Assembly: GCA_002050235.1 (NCBI GenBank)
Contig: MWST01000018.1
Location: 406,730 to 470,729 of the forward strand
Reading direction: 5' to 3'
Source of the DNA: Polyangiaceae bacterium UTPRO1
GTDB taxonomy: Bacteria > Desulfobacterota > Binatia > UTPRO1
DNA length: 64,000 bases
Within the stretch, counting starts at the first letter, position 1. Every line of letters starts with the position of its first letter. Below the pieces are notes generated by a model that had not been told where the DNA came from, did not search any database, and worked only from the letters and a program-made list of their open reading frames with translations. This document shows positions 42,401 through 51,319 of this stretch, piece by piece. The translations under genes and the position numbers were made by a program.

Positions 42401-43357
42401 TCAGCGGATCGCCAGCCACGGCAGGCTCACGGCATCTAGAGCCGCGATCGCCGCATCGTCGAGGCGCAGCGTCAGAGCCTCGGCATTGCGCCGTGCCTGG
42501 CCGCCGTTCTTGGCGCCGACGAGCGGAACGATCGGCGGGGACTTGGCGAGCAGCCAGGCGAGCGCCGCGGCGGCGGGCTCGACGGCGTAGGCGGCGGCGA
42601 TAGCGCGCAGCGTGGACAATACTGTCTGCGCCGCGTCGATGTTGGCAGCCGCGAACGAGGCGGTTTCGCCGCGCGGTCCGTCCGCTGCCAGGGTGGTCGT
42701 GTACTTGCCGGTGAGCAGGCCCTGCTCGAGAGGGCTGTATGCCAGCATCGTCACCCCGAGCTCGCGGCAGGCGTCGATGATGCCGTCGACCTCGGGCGTG
42801 CGGTGCAGCAGCGAGTAGTGCACCTGGACGGTCGCCAGCGGCACCCCGTGCCGCGCCAGCGCGTCGTGGGCGTCGCGCATCTCGCCGGCGCGGAAGTTGC
42901 TGATGCCGACCGCGCCGATCTGGCCGGCGTGCACCGCCTCGGCCAGCACCGCCATCGTCGCTGCGATCGGCACCTCGTCTCGGTCGGCCCAGTGTAGCTG
43001 GTAGAGGTCGATGCGCGGCCTGCCGAGCCGCGCCATGCTTCCGAGCAGCCCCTTGCGGATAGCGGCCGGTCCGCCGCGGCCGGCGATGGGCGCGTACTTG
43101 GTTGCGATCACCAGCTTTCTTCCGCAGCGGCGCGCCAGCCAGCCGAGGATCTGCTCGCCTCGGCCGGCACCGTAGGCCTCCGCGGTGTCGAAGAGATCGA
43201 GCCCTGCTTCGGTATAGGCGTCGAAGGCATCGACGACGTCGTGCGGGCCGAAGTCTTCTCCGTAACGCCAGTACCGGCGATCGCCCCAGGCCCAGCAGCC
43301 GACGCCGAGGCGGGCGACTTCGAGCGGGCTCGCGCCCAGCCGCACGCGCGTCGTCAC
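42401..43357 (-). CDS. Aldo/keto reductase
   Basis: A 318-residue NADPH-dependent oxidoreductase with a TIM barrel. The AKR catalytic set is visible: Asp in LDLFDTAEAYG, Tyr in AEAYGAGRGE, Lys in VIATKYAP and His in LYQLHWAD. SNFRAGEMRDA and YSPLEQGLLTGKY mark the second half, and the C-terminal VPLVGAKNGGQ binds cofactor. It starts at GTG 43357, 11 nt after the radical SAM stop, so both belong to one transcript. Confidence 0.9.
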   Translation of the reverse strand: MTTRVRLGASPLEVARLGVGCWAWGDRRYWRYGEDFGPHDVVDAFDAYTEAGLDLFDTAEAYGAGRGEQILGWLARRCGRKLVIATKYAPIAGRGGPAAIRKGLLGSMARLGRPRIDLYQLHWADRDEVPIAATMAVLAEAVHAGQIGAVGISNFRAGEMRDAHDALARHGVPLATVQVHYSLLHRTPEVDGIIDACRELGVTMLAYSPLEQGLLTGKYTTTLAADGPRGETASFAAANIDAAQTVLSTLRAIAAAYAVEPAAAALAWLLAKSPPIVPLVGAKNGGQARRNAEALTLRLDDAAIAALDAVSLPWLAIR

Positions 43358-43368
43358 CGCGCCGCCGC

Positions 43369-44361
43369 CTATGGCGCCGGAGGCGACGGTTCCTCGGGCG
43401 GCGGTGCGCTGTTCTCTACGGGACGGATCTCGTCCCAGCCGAAGAGCGCCGGATACTCCGTCCACGGGCCTTCGCAGCGGTCGAAGTAGATGCAGCGCGC
43501 GCACATCGGCCCTTTGGCCTTGCCTTCGGTCTGGCGATAGAGGGTGTAGTCGTCGAGCGTGACGTCGGCGTCGAAAACGGTGGTGCGCGGAATGATCTGC
43601 TCGGCGACGTGGTTCTCGTATCCGTCCAGAAAGCAGTACGGGATCGCTTCGGTCATGCAACGGACGCCGGCGCGCCGGCCGACGTCGAGCCCTGCTCTTA
43701 CGAAGGGCATGACGTCGGTCTTGCGGGGCACCAGCCAGGTGGCGTTCTTGGCTGCGGTGCCGAGGATGTGCACGAAGGCGAACTGGTACTGCAGAACACC
43801 GAGTCGGACGAACAGCCGCGCGATGTCCGGCAGCTCGCGATAGTTGAGCGTCGTTATGACGGTGTTCATCAGCACCCGCTGCTCGAGCTGGACCAGGTTG
43901 CGTATGCCCGTGACCACCTGGCGGAAAGCGCGCGGGGCGCGGGTCAGGCGCTCGTGCGTCTCGGCCCGCGCACCGTGGAGCGCGAGCGCGAATTCGTTCG
44001 CCCCCGCGGCAATCGCCTTCTCGCAGAAGGGCAGGTGGGAGAACATGCGTCCGTTCGACTGGATCTGTACGGTCTCGTAGCCCATCTCGCGCGCCAGGCG
44101 CGTCACTTCGAGCATCGTGGCGTGGATCGTCGGCTCGCCGCCGGTGATGACGATGCCGGTGGCCCCCCGCAGCCTTCCGTCTTCGAGGTCGGCGCGCGCC
44201 TGTTCGAGCGGCCGCGGTCCATGATGCAGCCGCTTGTCCCCCTGCACGCAGAACTCGCAGCGGTTGTTGCAGGCGAAGCCGATCTTGAGGTCGATGCGAA
44301 GGGGCGGTGCAGGCGCCGCCACCGCGCGCGCCCGGTTTCCCGCCGTTCCGTTCGTGCTCAT
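43369..44361 (-). CDS. Radical SAM protein with C-terminal extra cysteine cluster
   Basis: A 330-residue radical SAM enzyme. The CNNRCEFC motif (CxxxCxxC, about residues 30-37) binds the [4Fe-4S] cluster, followed by VITGGEPTIH and LALHGARAETHERL. The tail holds CARCIYFDRCEGPW, plus Cys in RCMTEAIPYCFLDG, a pattern like a SPASM/twitch auxiliary-cluster domain. Such enzymes modify peptides or small molecules. No obvious precursor peptide lies next to it; the aldo/keto reductase 11 nt downstream may act on the product. Confidence 0.85.
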   Translation of the reverse strand: MSTNGTAGNRARAVAAPAPPLRIDLKIGFACNNRCEFCVQGDKRLHHGPRPLEQARADLEDGRLRGATGIVITGGEPTIHATMLEVTRLAREMGYETVQIQSNGRMFSHLPFCEKAIAAGANEFALALHGARAETHERLTRAPRAFRQVVTGIRNLVQLEQRVLMNTVITTLNYRELPDIARLFVRLGVLQYQFAFVHILGTAAKNATWLVPRKTDVMPFVRAGLDVGRRAGVRCMTEAIPYCFLDGYENHVAEQIIPRTTVFDADVTLDDYTLYRQTEGKAKGPMCARCIYFDRCEGPWTEYPALFGWDEIRPVENSAPPPEEPSPPAP

Positions 44362-44505
44362 CGAGCTGCTACTTTCGATCGTCACCGACGACGCGCCTCG
44401 TCTCTGCGGGCACGACGCCAGCGTCGCTGGTCGGTCCGGCCCGGGAACCGCGGTCTCTAGCCCGACCCGTTCTCCGCGCCGGCTTCCTCGGATCACGATC
44501 CGGCG

Positions 44506-44517
44506 TGACAAATGTCA
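44506..44517. promoter_or_regulatory. Candidate operator between divergent genes
   Basis: A 5-2-5 inverted repeat, TGACAAATGTCA, lies in the AT-richest part of the 250-bp gap between the radical SAM gene and nfeD-like gene, 95 bp before the latter. It has the size of a dimeric regulator site. No cognate regulator is encoded next to it. Confidence 0.3.
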
Positions 44518-44611
44518 TTTCGATCGGAGCTCGGTCCCGTCGCACCCCGGGATCGACGCTCGCGGCTCTCGCCGTGGACTTACCCGAACCTTCCGTGCCA
44601 GAACCACCGCC

Positions 44612-45037
44612 ATGGCGTGGTGGGTGTGGATGATCCTGGGCCTCGTCCTGGCGTGCGCGGAAGCGCAGATCACGACCAACTTCTTCCTGCTCGCTTTCGG
44701 TATCGGCGGGCTCGTCGTGGGTGCGCTCACCGGCTTCGGCTGGCTGGCGACGCCATGGCTCGAGTGGCTCGTGTTCACGGTCGTGTCGATCGGCGCGCTG
44801 GTGCTGCTCAAGCGGACGCTCGGCGACCCCGGAGGCGGCTCCGACCACGGAGTCGACGACCTGCGGCGGGAGACGGCGACCATCCTCGAAGACGTGCCCG
44901 CCGACGGCGTCGGTCGAGCGGAGCTTCGCGGGGCGACCTGGAGCGCGCGTAGCGTCGACGGCGTGGCCCTGGCGCGCGGCACGCGCTGCCGCGTGCAGCG
45001 CGTCGACGGCCTTACTCTGTGGCTGCAGCCGGAATAG
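44612..45037 (+). CDS. NfeD-like membrane protein
   Basis: A 141-residue protein with two or three N-terminal hydrophobic segments (VWMILGLVLACAEAQ, FFLLAFGIGGLVVGAL, WLVFTVVSIGALVLL) and a C-terminal OB-fold domain (about 85-141, ATILEDVPADGVGRAELRG through GTRCRVQRVDG). Short NfeD proteins of this kind sit next to stomatin genes and are thought to work with them in membrane organisation. The SPFH gene follows after 10 nt. Confidence 0.85.
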   Translation: MAWWVWMILGLVLACAEAQITTNFFLLAFGIGGLVVGALTGFGWLATPWLEWLVFTVVSIGALVLLKRTLGDPGGGSDHGVDDLRRETATILEDVPADGVGRAELRGATWSARSVDGVALARGTRCRVQRVDGLTLWLQPE

Positions 45038-45047
45038 GAGGACGAAC

Positions 45048-45989
45048 ATGTCGGGTGCATTGCTCGTAGTCTTGCTGCTGGCCCTCGCCGCTTTCTACGT
45101 GATCTCGCGCGTCGCCGTCGTGGTGCCGCAGCAGTCGGCCTACGTGGTCGAGCGCCTGGGCCAGTACAACAAGACCCTCGCAGCCGGCTTCCACATCCTG
45201 ATTCCCTTCATCTACGTCATCCGCTACCGCCACAGCCTGAAAGAAGACGCCATCGACATCCCGGAGCAGGAGTGCATAACGCGCGACAACGTGATGGTGG
45301 GCGTCGACGGCGTCCTCTACATGAAGGTCGTCGACGCCGAGCGGGCCTCGTACGGCATCGCCAATCTGCCCTTCGCGATCATCCAGCTGGCGCAGACGAC
45401 ATTGCGCAGCGAGATCGGCAAGCTCGATCTCGACCGTACCTTCGAGGAGCGCACGCACATCAACCAGGCGGTGGTCACCGAGATCGACAAGGCGTCGGAG
45501 GCGTGGGGCGTCAAGGTCCTGCGCTACGAGATCAAGAACATCAGGCCGCCTCAGGGGGTGCTCGACGCGATGGAGAAGCAGATGCGCGCCGAGCGCGAGA
45601 AGCGGGCTTCGATCCTCAAGTCCGAGGGTGAGCGCGACGCGCTCATCAACACCGCCGAAGGCCACAAGCAGCAGGAGATCAAGCAGTCGGAGGCGAAGAA
45701 GCAGCAGCAGATCAACGAGGCCGAAGGCGAGGCCGAGGCCATCCGCTCGGTCGCCGAGGCGACCGCCGACGGCATCCGGCAGGTGGCGGCGGCGATTCAG
45801 GTTCCCGGAGGATTCGAGGCGGTGCAGCTGCGGGTCGCCGAGCAGTACGTGCACGAGTTCGGCAAGCTAGCCAAGGAAGGCAACACGCTAGTCGTACCGT
45901 CGAACCTGGGCGACGTCGCCTCGATGATCGCGCTGGCGATGAACGTCGTGAAGCGGCAAGGCGGGACGCCGCCGGCGCTCGGGCAGTGA
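45048..45989 (+). CDS. SPFH/stomatin-family membrane protein (QmcA-like)
   Basis: A 313-residue protein: an N-terminal membrane anchor (LLVVLLLALAAFYVISRVAV), then the SPFH/band 7 domain (about 25-200: VPQQSAYVVERLGQYNKTL, ITRDNVMVGVDGVLYMKV, LRSEIGKLDLDRTFEER) and a coiled coil (about 195-260) rich in Glu/Lys/Gln/Ala. It forms oligomeric membrane assemblies. AGGAGG precedes ATG 45048. Paired with the nfeD-like gene, the usual arrangement. Confidence 0.92.
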   Translation: MSGALLVVLLLALAAFYVISRVAVVVPQQSAYVVERLGQYNKTLAAGFHILIPFIYVIRYRHSLKEDAIDIPEQECITRDNVMVGVDGVLYMKVVDAERASYGIANLPFAIIQLAQTTLRSEIGKLDLDRTFEERTHINQAVVTEIDKASEAWGVKVLRYEIKNIRPPQGVLDAMEKQMRAEREKRASILKSEGERDALINTAEGHKQQEIKQSEAKKQQQINEAEGEAEAIRSVAEATADGIRQVAAAIQVPGGFEAVQLRVAEQYVHEFGKLAKEGNTLVVPSNLGDVASMIALAMNVVKRQGGTPPALGQ

Positions 45990-46032
45990 ATCGGCGGCGC
46001 ATGCCGGCGTCGGCGCCGGTGGGGCAGGAGAC

Positions 46033-46494
46033 GTGAGCGGTCGCATCGAGGCGCGCCTTGGCGCGCTCGGCATCGAGCTGCCGCCGGTTTCCGCTCCGGT
46101 GGCGAACTACCTCGGCTGCCGGCGCCTCGGTGACGTCCTCTATGTCGGCGGTCACGGGCCGGTCGGTGCGGACGGCGTCATTCGCGGCAAGGTCGGTCGC
46201 GACATCACGCTCGAGCGCGGGCGCGCAGCCGCGCGTGCGGCCGCGCTCTCCATGCTGGCGACGGTCGCCGCCGAGCTCGGGAGCCTCGACCGGGTGCGAC
46301 AGATCGTCAAGGTCTTCGGCATGGTGAACTGTGCGCCGGGCTTCACCCGGACGCCGGAGGTCATAGACGGTTGTTCCGACGTGCTCGTCGCGATCTTCGG
46401 TGACGCCGGACGGCACACGCGCTCCGCGGTCGGCATGGCCGAGCTGCCGTTCGACATCGCGGTCGAGATCGAGATGATCGCCGAGGTCGCGTAG
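46033..46494 (+). CDS. RidA/YjgF-family protein (YjgH-like subgroup)
   Basis: A 153-residue protein starting at GTG 46033 after CAGGAG. The fold is seen in LGDVLYVGGHGPVG, VRQIVKVFGMVNCAPGFTRTPEVIDG and RSAVGMAELPFDIAVEIEMIA (key Arg and Glu present). It matches the RidA-like group with longer N terminus that resembles chorismate-mutase-like members. RidA itself hydrolyses reactive enamine/imine intermediates, but members of this subgroup may not. It lies 43 nt after the SPFH gene. Confidence 0.83.
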   Translation: MSGRIEARLGALGIELPPVSAPVANYLGCRRLGDVLYVGGHGPVGADGVIRGKVGRDITLERGRAAARAAALSMLATVAAELGSLDRVRQIVKVFGMVNCAPGFTRTPEVIDGCSDVLVAIFGDAGRHTRSAVGMAELPFDIAVEIEMIAEVA

Positions 46495-46731
46495 CCGCAA
46501 CCGCGCGCGAGCGCGCGTGCCACGGGCGCCCGTTGCGTGTGCCGCCACCGCACCCGCTGCGTCACGGATGACACACTGCGCGAGCGCCGCGTCGTGGCGC
46601 CGCCGCGGCGACCTCTCGCGAGATCGCCGACTTCCGCTGCGGCGCCGTGACAGCCGGCCGCGTCTCGTCCGGCTGGCCGGGCGCTTGCTCTAGCAGGCGC
46701 GATAGCTCGTGCTCGCGGCGAGCGCCAATCC

Positions 46732-47997
46732 ATGTCGAGCCTCGTCCTCCTCTCCGTAATCGCCGGCACCGGTGTGCTGGCGCAGCTCGTGCGCCGCGCC
46801 GGGCGCGCTTCCGTGGACTCGGCCTGGCTCGCGCCGACGTTGCGAGCGCTGGCGGACGACCCGGGGGCGGCCGCGGAGATGCTCACGGAGAGGGTCGCGA
46901 CGGGCATCGGCGCTTCGCACGTCGAATGGTGGCGCCGCGGCGACGATGGCGTCTGGGAGTCGCGCCTCGGCCGCATCGTCGACGACGACGCGCGCGCGCT
47001 CGATGCCTGGGCCGCAGCCGCGGCGGTGTGGCAGCGCAGCGGCGCCGGCGGCGAGAAGGGGACGGAGGCCGCCGTCGCTGCGCTCGCCAGGACCGGCGCT
47101 CAGCTCGTGGTGCCGGTTCGCAGCGGCAGGTGCCCGCTCGGACTCCTCGCCGTCGGCGGGCGTTGCGACGGCCGCGCCTACGCTGCGCGTGAGGTCGACG
47201 ACGTCGAGGTGCTCGCGCACCATCTCGCGCTCCTCGGCGAACGCGAGGAGACAGCGGCGCGGCTCGCGGAGACGCGCCGCATGCTGCAGCAGGCGACGAG
47301 CCTCTCGGCAGTCGGCACGCTCGCCGCCGAGCTCGCGCACGAGATCCGCAATCCCCTGACGGCCGTGCAGACGTTCCTCCAGCTCCTTCCCGAGCGGCTG
47401 GACGATCCCGAGGTCGCCGTCGACCTGCGCACGGTGGCGTCGAGCGAGCTCCAGCGCGTCGCGCGACTCCTCGACGAGCTCCTCGGCATGGCCCGGACCT
47501 CCATTGCGAGCTTCGCGACGACCGATCTCGAGCTCGTCGTCGATCAGGTCGTCCGCCTATTGCGGGTGTCGGCGGGGAAGAAGGACGTCACGCTCGAGCG
47601 GCGTGGGGACGCCTTGCCGCTCGGCGTCGCCGACGCGCCGCGCTTGAAGCAGGCGCTCATGAACCTGGTGCTGAACGCGATCCAGGCGAGTCCGGCGGGC
47701 ACGACCGTGCGCGTGGAGACGCGCGCGCTCCGCGAAGGAGCCGGGGGGCCGGGCATCGAGGTCGTCGTTGGCGACGACGGCCCGGGCGTCGCCCCGGACG
47801 AGCGCGAGCGGATCTTCGAACCGTTCGTGACCACCAAGGCGAACGGCACCGGGCTCGGTCTGCCGGTGACGCGTCAGATCGTCGCCGATCACGGCGGTAC
47901 GATCGCGGTGGAGACCGGGCCGGCGGGCGGTGCGACGTTCCGCGTGCGTTTGCCGCTGGTCCTGCCGTCCGCCGAACGTCGCGATCGGGCGGCCTGA
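46732..47997 (+). CDS. Sensor histidine kinase (GAF-like plus HisKA/HATPase)
   Basis: A 421-residue kinase. One N-terminal hydrophobic segment (LVLLSVIAGTGVLAQLV), a GAF-like domain (about 45-175), a HisKA domain with phospho-acceptor His in ELAHEIRNPLTAV (about 205), and an ATPase domain with the N box (LMNLVLNAIQASP), G1 DDGPGVAPDE, F box IFEPF and G2 GTGLGL. It would phosphorylate an unlinked response regulator: none is encoded next to it. The 237 bp before it hold no gene. Confidence 0.9.
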   Translation: MSSLVLLSVIAGTGVLAQLVRRAGRASVDSAWLAPTLRALADDPGAAAEMLTERVATGIGASHVEWWRRGDDGVWESRLGRIVDDDARALDAWAAAAAVWQRSGAGGEKGTEAAVAALARTGAQLVVPVRSGRCPLGLLAVGGRCDGRAYAAREVDDVEVLAHHLALLGEREETAARLAETRRMLQQATSLSAVGTLAAELAHEIRNPLTAVQTFLQLLPERLDDPEVAVDLRTVASSELQRVARLLDELLGMARTSIASFATTDLELVVDQVVRLLRVSAGKKDVTLERRGDALPLGVADAPRLKQALMNLVLNAIQASPAGTTVRVETRALREGAGGPGIEVVVGDDGPGVAPDERERIFEPFVTTKANGTGLGLPVTRQIVADHGGTIAVETGPAGGATFRVRLPLVLPSAERRDRAA

Positions 47998-48035
47998 GAT
48001 CCGCGGCGTCCCAGGCTTCGCCGGCCGCGGTGCGC

Positions 48036-49286
48036 CTATTCCCAACGCAGCGCCTCGATCGGGTCGAGCCGCGACGCCTTGTGCGCCGGGTAATACCCGA
48101 AGAAGACTCCGACGGCGCCCGAGAACAGGAACGACGCCGCGATCGCCGCCGGCTCGAGCACCGTCGGCCACTGTGCGATCCGGCCGATCAGGTGCGTCGC
48201 CACGATGCCCGTGGCGACGCCGGCGAGACCGCCGGTCATGCTGAGCACGGCCGCTTCGGTGAGGAACTGAAGGAGGATGTGGCGGGCCTTGGCGCCGACC
48301 GCCATGCGGAGGCCGATCTCGCGGGTTCGCTCGGTCACCGACACGAGCAGGATGTTCATGATCCCGATGCCGCCGACGAGGAGCGAGATCGACGCGATCG
48401 CGAGCAGCAGGTTTCCCATGACCTCGCTCGCCGCCGCGCTGGCGCTCGCCATGTCCTCGAGGGTGCGGACGGTGAAATCGTCCTCCTGTCCGTGGGCTAT
48501 GCGGTGCTGCTGGCGGAGCACGGAGGCGATCGCAGCGGCGGCGACCGGCAGATCGGCGGTGGTGCGGGCGCTCGCGTAGATCATCTCCACGGTGCCGAGG
48601 ATGCCGGCGCCCATGACCCGGCGCTCGGCCGTCGAGAAGGGGATCATCACGACGTCGTCCTGGTCCTGACCCCATGACGACTGGCCCTTGGCCGCCAGCA
48701 CTCCGATCACCTTGAACGGCACGTTCTTGATGCGGACGACCGTGCCCACCGGATCCTGGCCGGCGCCGAAGAGGTTGCGCGCCACCGTCTGCCCGAGGAC
48801 CGCGACCTTGGCGGCGCTCTTCTCGTGGCGCTCGGTGAAAAAACTCCCGCTCGCCACCTGCCAGTCGCGGACGCGCTCGAAATCCTCGGTCACGCCCTGC
48901 ACGACCGTCGACCAGTTGGCGCTGCCGTGGACGATCTGGAGCACCTGGCGGCGCGAGTACGTGACCGCGGCGAGCTCGGGGATGCGCGCCATCGCGGCGG
49001 CGTCGGCGGTCGTGAGCGTCGAGGCGCCGCCCCAGCCGGAGCGCGCGCCGCCCGAGGTCACGGCGCCGGGGATCACCATGATGATGTTGGTGCCGAAGCT
49101 CGCCAGCTGCTGCTGCACGAAACGGTCGGCGCCGGCGCCGACGCTCACCATCGCGATCACCGAGGCGACGCCGATGACCATGCCGAGCATGGTGAGGCCG
49201 GAGCGCAGGCGATTCCGCCAGAGCGCGCGCAAAGCGGCGTGCGCCGTCATGACGAGGAGCTTGGACGGGCTCGGGCCGGCGTTCAC
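48036..49286 (-). CDS. MacB-type ABC transporter permease
   Basis: A 416-residue MacB-family permease: one N-terminal TM (LTMLGMVIGVASVIAMVSVG), a large periplasmic MacB-PCD-like domain (about 60-280), then three TMs near the end with LLVGGIGIMNILLVSVTERTREIGLR, the conserved loop ERTREIGLRMAVGA and PAHKASRLDPIEALR. It powers periplasmic export or adaptor movement. It starts at GTG 49286, overlapping the ATPase stop by GTGA. Converges with the histidine kinase gene. Confidence 0.9.
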   Translation of the reverse strand: MNAGPSPSKLLVMTAHAALRALWRNRLRSGLTMLGMVIGVASVIAMVSVGAGADRFVQQQLASFGTNIIMVIPGAVTSGGARSGWGGASTLTTADAAAMARIPELAAVTYSRRQVLQIVHGSANWSTVVQGVTEDFERVRDWQVASGSFFTERHEKSAAKVAVLGQTVARNLFGAGQDPVGTVVRIKNVPFKVIGVLAAKGQSSWGQDQDDVVMIPFSTAERRVMGAGILGTVEMIYASARTTADLPVAAAAIASVLRQQHRIAHGQEDDFTVRTLEDMASASAAASEVMGNLLLAIASISLLVGGIGIMNILLVSVTERTREIGLRMAVGAKARHILLQFLTEAAVLSMTGGLAGVATGIVATHLIGRIAQWPTVLEPAAIAASFLFSGAVGVFFGYYPAHKASRLDPIEALRWE

Positions 49287-50035
49287 GGGGCGTCGGCTCC
49301 GGTCGGGCGCGCGCTGCCGGGGGAGCGCGCCGCGGCGGGCCCGTCGGCGACGATCCGGCCGTCGCGGAACTCGATCACCCGGTCGGTGACCGCCGCGACT
49401 TCCGGGTCGTGGGTCACGATCACCACCGTGAGGCCGGTCGAGCGGTTCAGCGCGTGGAGCATGGCCATGATCTCGCGGCTGGTCTTGCTGTCGAGGTTGC
49501 CGGTGGGCTCGTCGGCGAGCAGCAGGTCGGGATCGCCGACGAGGGCGCGGGCGATCGCCACGCGCTGTTGTTCGCCGCCCGACATCCTACCCGGGACGTG
49601 ATCGGCGCGGTGCGCGATGCCGGCGCGCTCGAGCGCGGCGCGAGCGCGCGCCCGTTGCGCGCCGAGCGGCAGCGGGCCGTAGTAGAGGGGCAGCTCGACG
49701 TTTTCGAGCGCGGTCGTCCGCGGCAGCAGGTTGAAGCTCTGGAAGACGAAGCCGATGCGGCGGTTGCGCAGGGCGGCGCGCGCGTCGCCGTCGAGGCCGC
49801 CGACGTCGATGCCGTCGAAGCGGTAGACGCCGCTCGTCGGGCGGTCGAGGCAGCCGAGGATGTTCATGAGCGTCGACTTGCCCGATCCCGACGGCCCGAT
49901 GATCGCCACCAGCTCGCCGGCGTCGATGCGCAGCGTGGCGTCGACGAGCGCGTGCACGGTAGCTTCTCCGAGCGCGTAGCAGCGCGAGAGCCCGACCGTC
50001 TCGATGAGCGGCGTAACGGCCGCTCGCGCGGTCAT
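49283..50035 (-). CDS. MacB/LolD-type ABC transporter ATP-binding protein
   Basis: A 250-residue ATPase: Walker A GPSGSGKSTLMN, Q-loop FVFQSFNLLPRTTALENVELP, signature MSGGEQQRVAIARALV, Walker B LLLADEPTGNLDSK and H-loop VTHDPEV. The extended Q-loop context and TGNLDSKTS are typical of the MacB/LolD subfamily. ATG 50035 begins 1 nt after the adaptor stop. In E. coli MacB ATPase and permease are one polypeptide; here they are two. Confidence 0.92.
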   Translation of the reverse strand: MTARAAVTPLIETVGLSRCYALGEATVHALVDATLRIDAGELVAIIGPSGSGKSTLMNILGCLDRPTSGVYRFDGIDVGGLDGDARAALRNRRIGFVFQSFNLLPRTTALENVELPLYYGPLPLGAQRARARAALERAGIAHRADHVPGRMSGGEQQRVAIARALVGDPDLLLADEPTGNLDSKTSREIMAMLHALNRSTGLTVVIVTHDPEVAAVTDRVIEFRDGRIVADGPAAARSPGSARPTGADAP

Positions 50036-50036
50036 C

Positions 50037-51239
50037 TCAGCGCCGCCGGCCGCCGCCGCCTCCCATGGCGAAGCCGGGCGGGCGCTGCGCCGCCGCCGCT
50101 GCGTCGGCCCGGCGTTCGATGCCGACGATCACGGCGTCGCCCTCGCGCAGAGTGTCGCTGCGGATCTCGGTGTAGCTGTCGTCGCTGAGCCCCGGGGTGA
50201 CGATCACCGGCTCCGGCGCGCCCCCGGCGAGGCGCCACACTGCGGTGTCCCCGGGTGCCGCTACGGCCTCGCCTTCGGCGGCCGGAGGCCGGAAGCGCAA
50301 CGCCGCCGCCGGCACGCGCAGCACGCCTTCCCGCCGGCCGGTGACGATGTCGACGTTCGCGGTCATGCCGGGGCGGAGCGCCAGGTCGCCGTTGCCGGCG
50401 TCGATGACGACGTCGTAGGTGATCACGTTCTGCACGTTCAGCGGCGAGTTCCGCACCTGGGAGACGACGCCGGTGAAGGTGCGCTCCGGATAGGCGTCGA
50501 CGCTGAAGGTGGCCGTCTGCCCGGCCTCGACCGAGCCGATGTCGGCCTCGCTGACGTTGGCGTTCACCTGCATCTTGGTGAGATCCTCGGCGATCACGAA
50601 GAGCGTCGGGGTCTGGAAGCTCGCGGCGACGGTCTGTCCGACGTCGACGTTGCGCGACACGACCACGCCGTCGACCGGCGACACGATGTCGGTATAGCCG
50701 AGGTTCACGCGCGCCTCCTCGAGCTTGGCTGCCGCCTGCTGGACCTGCGCCTCCTGGAGGGTTACGTCGGCGCGCGCCTGCCGGACGCCGCTCGCGAGCA
50801 CGTCCACCGCGTCGGCGGCGACGATGCCCTGCGCCAGCAGCTCGCGGTTGCGGGCGAGGTTGGCGGTCTTGTAGGCGAGGTCCGCCTGCGACTTGACGAG
50901 CGCGGCGCGGGCGTTCGCGAGCTCCGCCTCGGCCTGCCGCACGCGCAACTGGAACGGCCGCGGGTCGATCTTGGCGACCCGCTGCCCTTCGGTGACGGGC
51001 GAGTTGAAGTCGACGTCGATCGCCTGGATGGGGCCCGATACGTAGGTGCCTACCTGCACCGTCTTCACCGGGTTCACGGTGCCGGTGGCGGTGACGCTCG
51101 CCACCAGGTCGCCCCGGGTCACCGGCTCGGTGTGCCAGCGGGGCTCGGCGCGCTCACGGCCGGCGAGTGCACGATAGACGAGCCCCGCCGCAACGACGAG
51201 CGCGAAAGCCACGGCCAGCGACCGCCAGCGACGCAACAT
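50037..51239 (-). CDS. MacA-like membrane fusion (adaptor) protein
   Basis: A 400-residue periplasmic adaptor. N-terminal anchor (LAVAFALVVAAGLVYRAL), then beta-barrel and lipoyl parts (SVTATGTVNPVKTVQVGTYV; VDGVVVSRNVDVGQTVAASF) around a coiled-coil hairpin (about 95-170: RVRQAEAELANARAALVKSQ..). The C-terminal region has ANVDIVTGRREGVLRVP and ends with a Gly/Arg tail. It would link the MacB-type pump to an outer-membrane channel. The RND gene ends 80 nt upstream. Confidence 0.88.
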   Translation of the reverse strand: MLRRWRSLAVAFALVVAAGLVYRALAGRERAEPRWHTEPVTRGDLVASVTATGTVNPVKTVQVGTYVSGPIQAIDVDFNSPVTEGQRVAKIDPRPFQLRVRQAEAELANARAALVKSQADLAYKTANLARNRELLAQGIVAADAVDVLASGVRQARADVTLQEAQVQQAAAKLEEARVNLGYTDIVSPVDGVVVSRNVDVGQTVAASFQTPTLFVIAEDLTKMQVNANVSEADIGSVEAGQTATFSVDAYPERTFTGVVSQVRNSPLNVQNVITYDVVIDAGNGDLALRPGMTANVDIVTGRREGVLRVPAAALRFRPPAAEGEAVAAPGDTAVWRLAGGAPEPVIVTPGLSDDSYTEIRSDTLREGDAVIVGIERRADAAAAAQRPPGFAMGGGGGRRR

Positions 51240-51319
51240 GCGCCGAGTATAGACGCTCCGTCCGCGCGCGCGAGCCGCCCTGCCCGGCGAATCCTTCGGT
51301 GGCGGCGCCGCCATCGCGC

